DNA of 64,000 bases from Pseudoalteromonas sp. P1-9. Its GTDB lineage: Bacteria; Pseudomonadota; Gammaproteobacteria; Enterobacterales; Alteromonadaceae. The position numbers were made by a program, and so were the translations under genes. The first letter of the stretch is position 1. Each line of letters begins with the position of its first letter. Where the stretch lies: NCBI RefSeq assembly GCF_001399975.1, contig NZ_LKBD01000005.1, positions 162,814 through 226,813 on the forward strand. The letters run 5' to 3'. A model generated the notes under the pieces. That model ran no database searches, was not told the DNA's origin, and worked only from the letters and a program-made list of their open reading frames with translations. Below, piece after piece: positions 48,422-56,770 of the stretch.

Positions 48422-49957
48422 CTAATTTTTTAGAACAATGCGGTCACGTCCTGAATTTTTCGCTTGGTACAAAGCTTCGTCTGCACGGTCGAAGGCTTCT
48501 TGCATTGAATCGCCTTCTTTTAACTGAGTTGCGCCGAACGAGATGGTAATGGTTACTGATTTTTGTTTAAATTTAAATGGAATCGCCTTAACTGACCGCC
48601 TTAACTTTTCAAGCGGTACAGAGATTTGCTCTAACTTGCTATGCGGCATAATAAGTACAAATTCTTCACCGCCAAAACGCGCGATAAAGTCGGTAACACG
48701 AATTGCTTTTTTGAGTGCTTTTGCAACTACCTGCAAAGTTTTGTCGCCAGCACTGTGTCCGTAATTATCATTAATCGATTTAAAATGGTCGATGTCTGCA
48801 ACGACAATACAGAGATCATGACGGTCTCGTTTAAAGGTGTTGTATTCAAGAGTAAATCGCTCATCAAACGCAGCGCGATTTGGCAATTGAGTCAGGCTAT
48901 CTTGTAAACTCTTGAAACGTTGCTCGGCTAGACGCTCTTGATATTGCTCGGTTTCTTTCTCGAGTTTATCAACACGCTTACCCATTTCTTTTAACGTTGT
49001 AACTAGCTCTTCTCGTTCTTGTTGTTCAAGTTTCTCTTTATTAGCGAGATCTACGGTCAGCGATTCCATTTTTTCGGAAATAAGCTGTTTTAACGTAGTA
49101 ATATTTTGGGCTTCGTCAACATCTTGGCTAATGGTGTGCATTTTGTGCTGAATTTGCGCGTTTAAATCTTCCATTTGCGAGTTTATTTGGCTAGAGCGTT
49201 TTACCGACTCCATTAAACTCGCTTGCAATAAACTTAGCGTTTCGTTGATTGCAAATAAGAACTTCTGTGCAGAGGCACGTTCTTGTGAAATCGTCTCAAC
49301 AATGATTCGGATAATTTCTACGCAACAATCAAGCAAAACAGGTAGACTAAATTCCTGTGACACTTTTTGTTTTATTGAATCAATGCGTTTACCACTTTCG
49401 CCTTCAAACGCTAATTCACTGAGTAAATTTTGTAACTCTTGAGCAAGCTCTGCAGATTCTACTATGGCGTCACTACCGTCAGCTTGGTGTTTTTTCTCTA
49501 ATACCGAATGGTAAATTTCTACAAGGCGCGTTAAAACGGGAATAAACTCGGTGGTTGCTTTTACATTTTCTAAATCACTTGTTAGTAAAATGCGAAGATT
49601 ACGACGCAAGTCATCAGGCAACCCTTTCTGGCGCTGAAGCTTTCTACCAGCGGAGTCGACGCTTTGATGTAATGCCTTTAGATTGGTTTCTGCGCGAGAG
49701 GCTTGCTCTTTAAATAGTTTCGAGATCTCTTCAAGTAGCGGAACTAACTGTTCGTAATCAACACCTTTTTGAATCGTACTGCGATACTTTGCTAAGCGAT
49801 TATCTAATTCAAGGTCTAAGCCTTTGCAAACTAACGATAGTTTGGCGATGAATTGAGTTAAATAGTCAACTTGTACTTTATAAGCATGTTCGAGTTGTTT
49901 ACGCCCTTTGATTGCTGAGTCTAACTTTGTGCGTAGAATACTAACTTGCTGAGACAC
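48422..49957 (-). CDS. Cytoplasmic diguanylate cyclase with long helical N-terminus
   Basis: A 511-residue protein without membrane helices. Residues 1-340 are almost all helical with heptad-like patterns (for example the coiled coil ELVTTLKEMGKRVDKLEKE). The C-terminal GGDEF domain (about 345-511) has an intact FIARFGGEEFVLIMP signature and an RVTD (RxxD) inhibitory site five residues before GGEEF, so it should make c-di-GMP and be product-inhibited. The input signal read by the helical part is unknown. Confidence 0.93.
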   Translation of the reverse strand: MSQQVSILRTKLDSAIKGRKQLEHAYKVQVDYLTQFIAKLSLVCKGLDLELDNRLAKYRSTIQKGVDYEQLVPLLEEISKLFKEQASRAETNLKALHQSVDSAGRKLQRQKGLPDDLRRNLRILLTSDLENVKATTEFIPVLTRLVEIYHSVLEKKHQADGSDAIVESAELAQELQNLLSELAFEGESGKRIDSIKQKVSQEFSLPVLLDCCVEIIRIIVETISQERASAQKFLFAINETLSLLQASLMESVKRSSQINSQMEDLNAQIQHKMHTISQDVDEAQNITTLKQLISEKMESLTVDLANKEKLEQQEREELVTTLKEMGKRVDKLEKETEQYQERLAEQRFKSLQDSLTQLPNRAAFDERFTLEYNTFKRDRHDLCIVVADIDHFKSINDNYGHSAGDKTLQVVAKALKKAIRVTDFIARFGGEEFVLIMPHSKLEQISVPLEKLRRSVKAIPFKFKQKSVTITISFGATQLKEGDSMQEAFDRADEALYQAKNSGRDRIVLKN

Positions 49958-50356
49958 CGTAATTTTTACCTATTTCTTTTGAGCAGTTGAAGTTTATCTC
50001 AATGCGCTATCAATTTCGAGTCAAAATATGCTTATACTAAAGCATAGTTGCTTTTTAAGAATTTGTTCTTATTCGATTAAATACATAAAATTTAAATAGT
50101 TAGCTTATCTATTGTTGTGATGATTTGGATTAAGGTTTTGAATCTTCTCAGGTATAGCGATTTTGTGGTAGCTTGATTATTGCTAATTTAATGATAATCA
50201 CACCTCACGGTTATAATTATTTTGTTACATCATGGTTACTCAATTAGTCATATCGCTATATATAGAACATAAACAGTAGGCGACTGCCTCAGATGCTGGT
50301 ATTAAAAAGTTAAAATTGCTAGGGTTACGTAATTTTCTACTTTACTTAATGGTTTT
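49958..50356. other. Gene-free divergent intergenic region
   Basis: About 400 AT-rich bases between the diguanylate cyclase and M61 peptidase genes, transcribed divergently. It must hold both promoters. I see no convincing -35/-10 pair, stable hairpin or open frame. Confidence 0.4.
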
Positions 50357-52147
50357 ATGAAACGTTTTATTCCCGCTTTTCTCCCGTTTGTTACGGCGTC
50401 ATTATTTTATACAAATCCGGTATTTGCCAAGGTTGATTATCAACTAACGATTGCACAAGGTGAACATCATTTAGGTAACGTTAGCGCCGAGTTTCCGAGT
50501 GGTTCAGAACAACTAATCGTGAAGTTACCTTCGTGGCGTACTGGCCGTTATGAATTACTGGATATGGCAAACGGTATTCGATTATTTAGCGCGCAAGACG
50601 AAAGCGGTAACGCGTTAAATTGGCAAAAAATCGATTCTAACTCTTGGCAAATTAACACCACACCTAATCAAAAAGTAAAAATCAGCTATCAAGTTTATGC
50701 AAACGAATTAGGCATGCGTTCCCGTCATATTGATGATAGCCATGCATTTATTGATGCGTCAGGCTTTTTTATGTTTTCCGAAGCCTATCGTGACCAAAAG
50801 GTGACTGTGGACTTAAACGTACCAAGTGATTGGCGCAGTGTATCAGGCATGGAAAATGGTGAACACGCCCATCAATTCGTCGCCGACAATTATGATATTC
50901 TTGTTGATTCACCCATCGAAACCGGTATTAACAAGCTATTCAAATGGCAAGTAGATGGTCGCGACTATGAGCTTGTTGTATGGGGTGAAGGTAACTACGA
51001 CACTGATAAAATGATTACTGACCTTAAAAAGTTAGTTAAAACAGGTTCAGATATTTGGCACGCCTACCCATATAAACGTTACGTATTTATGGTGCATGCG
51101 ACCAGTGGTGCAAGAGGTGCGACAGAACATCTCAACTCAACGATTATCCAACGTCAGCGTGATTCTTTTCGTGAAAGAGATGATTACATAGGATTTATTA
51201 CCACCGCTTCTCACGAATTTGTTCACACTTGGAATGTAAAAGGGTACCGCCCACAAGGCTTAACGCCTTACGATTATACAGACCATAATTACACAGATTT
51301 GCTCTGGGTAGCGGAAGGCTCAACCAGTTATTTTGACGACTTATTGCTAATTCGTGGTGATATTATTACGTTGAAAGAATACTTTAAGGGTTTGTCTAAA
51401 AATATTAATAAACATCTTGCACGTCCTGGACGTGCGATTCAATCCGCATCTGAAACCAGCTTTGATAAGTGGATAAATCAAGGTGGCGATCATGATACTA
51501 ACTTTTCGACCAATATTTACAGTGAAGGTGCGTTGTTATCATGGGGGCTAGATGTAAAACTTATTTCAGATAGTAATGGTGACGTCAGTTATCGCGATGT
51601 TCATCGCGCGCTTTATAAAGATTTTGCTTTGCCAAAAGGATTCACCAGCGGTGATGTAAAATCGATTTTAAAAGCGGTATCGGGCAACGATTACACCGCG
51701 TGGTGGCAACAAAATATTGATAGCCCCGCAACGCTTAATTTTGATGACATGCTAAACACAGTTGGCCTTAAGTTTGATTATCCAAAAAACGTTAGCTTTG
51801 CCGCAAGTGCTGATTTAAATGGTGATTATAAAGATGGCCAAGTATTTATAAATAAAGTTAAGCGCGAAGGAAGCGCATGGAAAGCAGGATTAACCACTAG
51901 CGATATTATTGTTGCGATTAACGGTAAACGAATTAGCGAACCATTCGATAAATACCTGAAACGCTTTAAGCCAGGTCAATCAATTGATATCAGTTATTTT
52001 AGACGTGACACCTTACATTCAACTAAATTAATACTGAGTGAAAAAGCGAGTAGCGCTAAGGTAATTAGTTTAGTTAAAAAACCGTCTCGCAAACAAAAAG
52101 CATTATTTAAAGCGTGGTTAGGTGTCGATTACCCTAAAAGCCTATAA
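50357..52147 (+). CDS. M61-family metallopeptidase with PDZ domain
   Basis: A 596-residue secreted zinc peptidase. Signal peptide (IPAFLPFVTASLFYTNPVFA), then a beta-rich N-terminal domain, the peptidase domain with HEFVHTWNVKGYRP (zinc His pair near 286) and the third ligand Glu in WVAEGSTSYFDDLL (near 318). A PDZ domain follows (about 470-560: INKVKREGSAWKAGLTTSDI). M61 enzymes are glycyl aminopeptidases. Its neighbour downstream is another PDZ-bearing periplasmic protease. Confidence 0.93.
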   Translation: MKRFIPAFLPFVTASLFYTNPVFAKVDYQLTIAQGEHHLGNVSAEFPSGSEQLIVKLPSWRTGRYELLDMANGIRLFSAQDESGNALNWQKIDSNSWQINTTPNQKVKISYQVYANELGMRSRHIDDSHAFIDASGFFMFSEAYRDQKVTVDLNVPSDWRSVSGMENGEHAHQFVADNYDILVDSPIETGINKLFKWQVDGRDYELVVWGEGNYDTDKMITDLKKLVKTGSDIWHAYPYKRYVFMVHATSGARGATEHLNSTIIQRQRDSFRERDDYIGFITTASHEFVHTWNVKGYRPQGLTPYDYTDHNYTDLLWVAEGSTSYFDDLLLIRGDIITLKEYFKGLSKNINKHLARPGRAIQSASETSFDKWINQGGDHDTNFSTNIYSEGALLSWGLDVKLISDSNGDVSYRDVHRALYKDFALPKGFTSGDVKSILKAVSGNDYTAWWQQNIDSPATLNFDDMLNTVGLKFDYPKNVSFAASADLNGDYKDGQVFINKVKREGSAWKAGLTTSDIIVAINGKRISEPFDKYLKRFKPGQSIDISYFRRDTLHSTKLILSEKASSAKVISLVKKPSRKQKALFKAWLGVDYPKSL

Positions 52148-52162
52148 GTTACGAGCAAGTAA

Positions 52163-52186
52163 CGTGCTCAACCAATGTTGAGCACG
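52163..52186 (+). terminator. Hairpin after the M61 peptidase gene
   Basis: Perfect 10-base stem CGTGCTCAAC/GTTGAGCACG (52163-52172 and 52177-52186), 4-base loop, followed within a few bases by TTTAATTTT. Confidence 0.7.
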
Positions 52187-52331
52187 CTACTTTAATTTTC
52201 AATAAACCATTTCTGTTATTATTCATTTCTAATAAATGTACTTAGTAAATAACGCATTGAAAATTAGTTGTTTACTTTAACTGCATTACACTCAAAAATA
52301 ACATGACTCAATTACACCCGAAGGAATAGTC

Positions 52332-53381
52332 GTGTTTAAAAATATACTTAAGTCAGTGCTTTTATTGATTGGACTTGTCAGTGTTTCAACTTTTTCAAAG
52401 GATTATAGTAGCCTTTATAAAAAGCTCGATAAATCTGTCGTTATTATTTATTCAGATAGCCAAGAAGTAAGAGCGGAAGACGACAAATTAGTGACCAAAA
52501 CCGCAAGCAGCTTGGGCTCAGGCACACTGATAAATCAACAAGGCTTAATATTAACCGCGGCGCACGTAGTAAATAGTGCAGATGAACTTACGGTCACGGT
52601 AAAAGAACGCGGTACTTACAAAGCGAAAGTATTGGCTAGCTTTGAAGCTGCGGATATTGCATTAATTAAATTGATCAGCAACGAAACTGATTTCCCGTTT
52701 GTAAAACTGGGAGATTCAAATAAAGCTGAAATTGGTAATGAGGTGTTTGTTATTGGCACGCCTTATGGGTTAGAACACACATTAACAGTAGGGCACTTCA
52801 GTGGTAAACGCATTTATCAGCGCCCTGGATTTAATAAAATTGAGTTTATTCAAACAGACGCAGCAATAAACCAAGGTAATTCCGGCGGCCCGTTATTCTT
52901 AGAGAATGGTGAATTAATTGGTGTTGTCAGCTATATCCAATCACGCTCTGGCGGTAACGAAGGTCTTGGTTTTGCTGCAAGCACTGCAATGGTTAAAGAT
53001 ATTTTAATCGCGCAACCTATGGTGTGGTTTGGTTTTGAATACACATTTTTAACGCCTGTCATGGCTGCAGCACTTAATATTCCGCAACGTGCAGGGTTAT
53101 TAGTTGAAAAAGTAACAACGCAAAGTTTTGCGGAAAAGCTGGGGCTTAGAGGCGGGATCGTGCCAGCAATTGTCGATAATAATCCGATTATCTTAGGGGG
53201 GGATGTTGTTTTGTCTATTGGTCCACATATGTTAACAGGTGAAGAGCAAAATTATCTTAATATTCTTAATTATATGCGTTCACTCAAAGGTGGCGATAAA
53301 GTAACGTTTAAAGTGTTGCGCTTAGGTCATGAAATAGAACTGGAAGCAGCGTTACCAAATTTAAAAATTAAACTTAAGTAA
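52332..53381 (+). CDS. S1C trypsin-like periplasmic serine protease (DegP/DegS-like)
   Basis: A 349-residue protein with a signal sequence or anchor (ILKSVLLLIGLVSVSTFS). The trypsin fold carries the triad: His in LILTAAHVVNSAD (near 76), Asp in AADIALIKL (near 109) and Ser in NQGNSGGPLF (near 184). The C-terminal 120 residues form one PDZ-like domain (AGLLVEKVTTQSFAEKLGLR). One PDZ and short length are closer to DegS than DegP, but no clear rpoE-pathway gene is adjacent. GTG start, with AAGGA upstream. Confidence 0.9.
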   Translation: MFKNILKSVLLLIGLVSVSTFSKDYSSLYKKLDKSVVIIYSDSQEVRAEDDKLVTKTASSLGSGTLINQQGLILTAAHVVNSADELTVTVKERGTYKAKVLASFEAADIALIKLISNETDFPFVKLGDSNKAEIGNEVFVIGTPYGLEHTLTVGHFSGKRIYQRPGFNKIEFIQTDAAINQGNSGGPLFLENGELIGVVSYIQSRSGGNEGLGFAASTAMVKDILIAQPMVWFGFEYTFLTPVMAAALNIPQRAGLLVEKVTTQSFAEKLGLRGGIVPAIVDNNPIILGGDVVLSIGPHMLTGEEQNYLNILNYMRSLKGGDKVTFKVLRLGHEIELEAALPNLKIKLK

Positions 53382-53410
53382 AACATTAAGCTCAAAGTTA
53401 AAAACAAAAT

Positions 53411-53436
53411 TAGCACCTTAGTTTAGTAAAGGTGCT
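53411..53436. terminator. Hairpin after the S1C protease gene
   Basis: Stem TAGCACCTT/AAGGTGCTA (53411-53419 and 53428-53436) with an 8-base loop, followed by AATATT. Moderate T content only. Confidence 0.6.
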
Positions 53437-53555
53437 AAATATTACCTTAATTAACAAATCGATATCTAACGCGCTACAAATAAAAAAGAATATTTAACCC
53501 TTTCTTTTCAGGTAGTTTATACTTATGATAACGTCACATTAAAAGGAGTTTAATA

Positions 53556-53666
53556 ATGGCAAAATCACAAGGCAAAGGATCTGTTCATAAAGACATTATA
53601 TTGTACTTTATTCTTGTATTGGCAATCGCCGCAATTCCAATCTTATATTTTCAATTTATTCAGTAA
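53556..53666 (+). CDS. Tiny single-helix membrane protein (36 residues)
   Basis: ATG 53556 to TAA 53664-53666 with a strong ribosome site AAAGGAG ending about 8 bases upstream. The product begins MAKSQGKGSVHKDI, a basic cytoplasmic tail, then one helix LYFILVLAIAAIPILYFQF. The stop overlaps the end of the convergent glycine-zipper gene. No family recognised. Confidence 0.75.
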   Translation: MAKSQGKGSVHKDIILYFILVLAIAAIPILYFQFIQ

Positions 53667-54133
53667 GCTGTATCAACACGCACAGTATTTGACTGTAGAT
53701 AAACGACCCTCACCGATGAGCCTTTGCTAAATTGCATTTGGCTGTCGTAATCCTGTATTACCATAACGCGTTGTTTATCTTCAGTTAAAATCATCATTTC
53801 AATCAGCTTTACAGTGCGCTGGCTGTAATCCGGAACATTATTTTTAGCTATCGACGCACCTATGATTGATCCGAGTATGGTCGCGGCAACTTGACCGCTG
53901 CCATCACCAAATTGGTTACCAATAACACCACCAATCAGTGCTCCACCAAAGTGTTTCCAACCAGCTGATTTATCACGTATCAATTCAGTATCAGTAATAT
54001 GGCGAACAGTCTCTACTTTGCCATAAACCACTTTTTCTACGGGAACCGCTTTATTACGCTCATAACCAAGGGTTTGAAAACTCACTATAGCTAAAACGAG
54101 TATCGAAATTATGACAAAAATGCGCATATTCAT
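53660..54133 (-). CDS. Glycine-zipper 2TM-domain envelope protein
   Basis: A 157-residue protein with an N-terminal signal or anchor (FVIISILVLAIVSFQTLGY) and a glycine zipper between about 62 and 95 (GGALIGGVIGNQFGDGSG, ILGSIIGASIAKN), which packs two short helices in a membrane, as in SlyB/Rickettsia 17-kDa-type proteins. The C-terminus is beta-rich and may be periplasmic. It starts 4 bases after the lpoB stop and is the last gene of a four-gene envelope cluster. Confidence 0.88.
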   Translation of the reverse strand: MNMRIFVIISILVLAIVSFQTLGYERNKAVPVEKVVYGKVETVRHITDTELIRDKSAGWKHFGGALIGGVIGNQFGDGSGQVAATILGSIIGASIAKNNVPDYSQRTVKLIEMMILTEDKQRVMVIQDYDSQMQFSKGSSVRVVYLQSNTVRVDTAY

Positions 54134-54137
54134 AGCA

Positions 54138-54737
54138 TTACCAACCTACACGTTTTTTCTCACGATTTTTACGGATCTCTGTTTCATCAGCCCATTCAAC
54201 TAAGCCAGTTTTAAGGTCCATTAATCGCATAGTGAATTTGTAATAAACATCTTGTTTGTCTTTGTTGAACTTTACAATGCTTGAAAGATTGCCATATAAC
54301 ATATATTCAGCGCCAACATGCTGTCCAAAAGCAATCGCCTTACTTTGATCTACCATGCCACCATCTTGCTGAAACGTTAATTGCTCACGGGCTGCTTCAA
54401 CACGCGCCATATCAACAAAACGCACGCTTCCAGAGCGTAATAGTTTTGTTGAGATAGAGTCTGTAATTGATTCTGTATCTATGTGTTCGCTGGTTTTGTT
54501 CTTGATACGTTCAACGAAAAAGATAGGTCTGCCATTTTGACTAAACTCTTTCATCGCAGCAGAAACCAACAGCGAATCCGTCATTTCAGCCGCAACTTTT
54601 TGTAAGTCGGTTGAACCAAAACCAATGTCGACTGTTTCTACTTCTGTTGCATCGCCATATGTCACCACTTCTCGGTTTGCACACCCACTAATCGCTAATG
54701 TTGTTAATAGGCTTAATGTAAGTAAACTGTTTTTCAT
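54138..54737 (-). CDS. lpoB: Penicillin-binding-protein activator LpoB
   Basis: A 199-residue outer-membrane lipoprotein (lipobox LAISGCAN, lipidated Cys near 19). The globular domain has the LpoB pattern: VAAEMTDSLLVS, RPIFFVERIKNKTSEHIDTE, SGSVRFVDMARVEAAREQL, GAEYMLYGNLSSIV and a YYKFTMRLMDLKTGLVEWAD end. In E. coli LpoB reaches through peptidoglycan to stimulate PBP1B. The clustering with YcfL and a COG3014 lipoprotein supports a joint role. Confidence 0.93.
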   Translation of the reverse strand: MKNSLLTLSLLTTLAISGCANREVVTYGDATEVETVDIGFGSTDLQKVAAEMTDSLLVSAAMKEFSQNGRPIFFVERIKNKTSEHIDTESITDSISTKLLRSGSVRFVDMARVEAAREQLTFQQDGGMVDQSKAIAFGQHVGAEYMLYGNLSSIVKFNKDKQDVYYKFTMRLMDLKTGLVEWADETEIRKNREKKRVGW

Positions 54738-54774
54738 AGTAATTCCTTAATATTTTTCGCACAGAGGTTATGTA

Positions 54775-55212
54775 CTAAAAGCGATAAATTGTTTCGTTGA
54801 TTTCGCTTACATACAAACGAAATTTCACAACGTCTTTTGTTGGTGCAATGGCACCTAAATTTACAACTTGATGACCGTGGAGTGGCAATGACTTCCACGG
54901 CTCTTTACCTTGCTCAATTACAAAGCCGTCTTTATCAAACCAATTAAAATGGTACTGCAGGTTTTGCGTTTTTTTATAGCTGCTGGTTAATTCTAAATTT
55001 ACGTCAAGCAGGCCATTGGTTGTACGCGTGAGTACATTTGAAATGACTAATCGTTTTGCAAGTTTTGGATTATCAACTTTTAAATGCGCCTGCCAATTAT
55101 CGTTTGCTGTGATCTGTTCGGTTCCTGTTCCAGATGTGACGGGCTTGCCGGCACAACCTTGTAACAACGCAAATAAAATTAAAATGCCAATTATGTTTTT
55201 CATATTCATCAC
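54775..55212 (-). CDS. ycfL: YcfL-family lipoprotein (DUF1425)
   Basis: A 145-residue lipoprotein (lipobox ALLQGCAG near residue 20) with the YcfL/DUF1425 pattern: LVISNVLTRTTNGLLDVNLELTSSY, LQYHFNWFDKDGFVIEQG and PWKSLPLHGHQVVNLGAIAPT. The beta-sandwich fold is inferred. In E. coli ycfL also lies next to lpoB (ycfM). Spacing of 37 bases to lpoB and contiguity with the upstream gene argue for one transcript. Confidence 0.9.
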   Translation of the reverse strand: MMNMKNIIGILILFALLQGCAGKPVTSGTGTEQITANDNWQAHLKVDNPKLAKRLVISNVLTRTTNGLLDVNLELTSSYKKTQNLQYHFNWFDKDGFVIEQGKEPWKSLPLHGHQVVNLGAIAPTKDVVKFRLYVSEINETIYRF

Positions 55213-56619
55213 CTATATCGTATAAACCGTTGTATTTAGTGTCGAACCTAGATTAACGACCTTAATCAAAACGGATTTGTTACCATCTGTTGAAAACGAA
55301 ACGGGATGTGTTATCCCATTTAAATTTATCGAAAGCGTATGCTCACCGCTTGTAAGATACGTTTTTGCAATTTGATAATTATTCGCAAGCGTTAACCACG
55401 AGCGAGTATCTGCACGCTCGCTCGCAAGGTTGTAAAGTGTTGCGATTATATTGCCAACATCACCGCCATTGCGCGCGGCGCTTTTTCTAAATTGCTCTTT
55501 TGCGATTAGCCGTGTTATTTGCCTTGCAACGATTCCGGGCATACGCTCCTTTAAATCTTTTGCCGCAAGGGCTGTCAATTTAACGATTGTTTCGCTTTGT
55601 AATGTTTGTTCGCCAATATTAATAGATAAAGGTGCTGCGTATTCATGGTTATTTGCATAACTTGGTAATGCAACACTATAAAAACGAATATCATCGCGAG
55701 ATGTAAATATTGGCAAATCGATACGGGCTTCTTTTTTTTCAGGAATTAAGCCTTGCTCTATTAACACAAGCACTGGCACTTGGTTATTCTTTGTTAGCGC
55801 CTCAGCATTAAATCGCGCTTTGAAATAGTTATATTCGTCATCAAAGCCAAGGTACTTAGCTAAACGCAAAATATCTTGCTGTAAATAGGTGTTTTCAGGA
55901 TAAATATCGATTGCACGTTTGTAATCGATATAAGCTGCATTGTATTCACCCGTAGCTTCGTATAAAAACCCTGACAAATAAAACGTAAACGCATTTTGAA
56001 AGCCATTTTTAACCGAGCCAATCATATCGTCCATAGTTGGATAGCGGCTGTATAGGTCGTTTAAATCTAACGATGTTTTTGCTGCTGCTTTTTCTAATTC
56101 GTTTTGGTTTTTTTTAAGTGCCTGTTGCTGTACTAAATTAGCGCGTCTAACTTCTACCAACGCACCTTCTATATTTTTTAAAGCGACATAGTTAAGCGAT
56201 TGTAATGTGTGCACCATAGTTTGTTCAAAGTAGGGCACGCGGTAGTCTCTTACATTGTCATTAGTTAAGAACGAAGCTGTTGTTTGCAATCCTTCACTGA
56301 TTTCAATATCTGCCGCAAAATTTTGTTTATCAATTTGAAGTAGGGCCTTTTCAAATGCGACTTTACTGTCTGCGTAATTTTCAGTGAGTTGTAACACCCT
56401 AGCGTTTTCAAGCTGACCTAGCGTATGAGATACGTTATTTGCTGCATGTGCTGGTAACAAACTCGCAGCCTGTTGTATTTTCGCGCTCTGTAATGCGTTA
56501 CGCGCAGGGGTGAGTTGTTCAGTGTAGTTAGAAAATAGCTGCCCGCTGGTTATGCTGCTACAAGCAGGCAAAAGTACCAGTGCACATGTAATAATTGAAG
56601 CATGAAATACTAAACGCAA
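55213..56619 (-). CDS. COG3014-type TPR lipoprotein
   Basis: A 468-residue lipoprotein (lipobox VLLPACSS, Cys near 20) with TPR-like helical repeats in residues 30-290 (YVALKNIEGALVEVRRANLV, GFLYEATGEYNAAYIDYKRA) and a beta-rich C-terminal domain. It matches the COG3014 group often found next to lpoB in marine gammaproteobacteria. It heads the four-gene lpoB cluster and probably takes part in cell-wall synthesis or its regulation; its biochemical role is unknown. Confidence 0.85.
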   Translation of the reverse strand: MRLVFHASIITCALVLLPACSSITSGQLFSNYTEQLTPARNALQSAKIQQAASLLPAHAANNVSHTLGQLENARVLQLTENYADSKVAFEKALLQIDKQNFAADIEISEGLQTTASFLTNDNVRDYRVPYFEQTMVHTLQSLNYVALKNIEGALVEVRRANLVQQQALKKNQNELEKAAAKTSLDLNDLYSRYPTMDDMIGSVKNGFQNAFTFYLSGFLYEATGEYNAAYIDYKRAIDIYPENTYLQQDILRLAKYLGFDDEYNYFKARFNAEALTKNNQVPVLVLIEQGLIPEKKEARIDLPIFTSRDDIRFYSVALPSYANNHEYAAPLSINIGEQTLQSETIVKLTALAAKDLKERMPGIVARQITRLIAKEQFRKSAARNGGDVGNIIATLYNLASERADTRSWLTLANNYQIAKTYLTSGEHTLSINLNGITHPVSFSTDGNKSVLIKVVNLGSTLNTTVYTI

Positions 56620-56727
56620 ATTTCACCTAACAGCCATATTTATTAAATTAAATTCATATACAGTATGAGCGTCTAAATAGTTTATTTCACGTTTTATGTT
56701 GTTGAAATTTGTAAGTGATTAATAACA

Positions 56728-56757
56728 AAAAAGCCATGCAATGCATGGCTTTTTTTG
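56728..56757 (-). terminator. Terminator after the DEAD-box helicase gene
   Basis: A near-palindromic stem AAAAAAGCCATGC/GCATGGCTTTTTT centred on 56741 with runs of A and T at both ends. It can end transcription on the minus strand after the helicase stop, and also on the plus strand. Confidence 0.85.
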
Positions 56758-56770
56758 GAGCTAACCTTAA

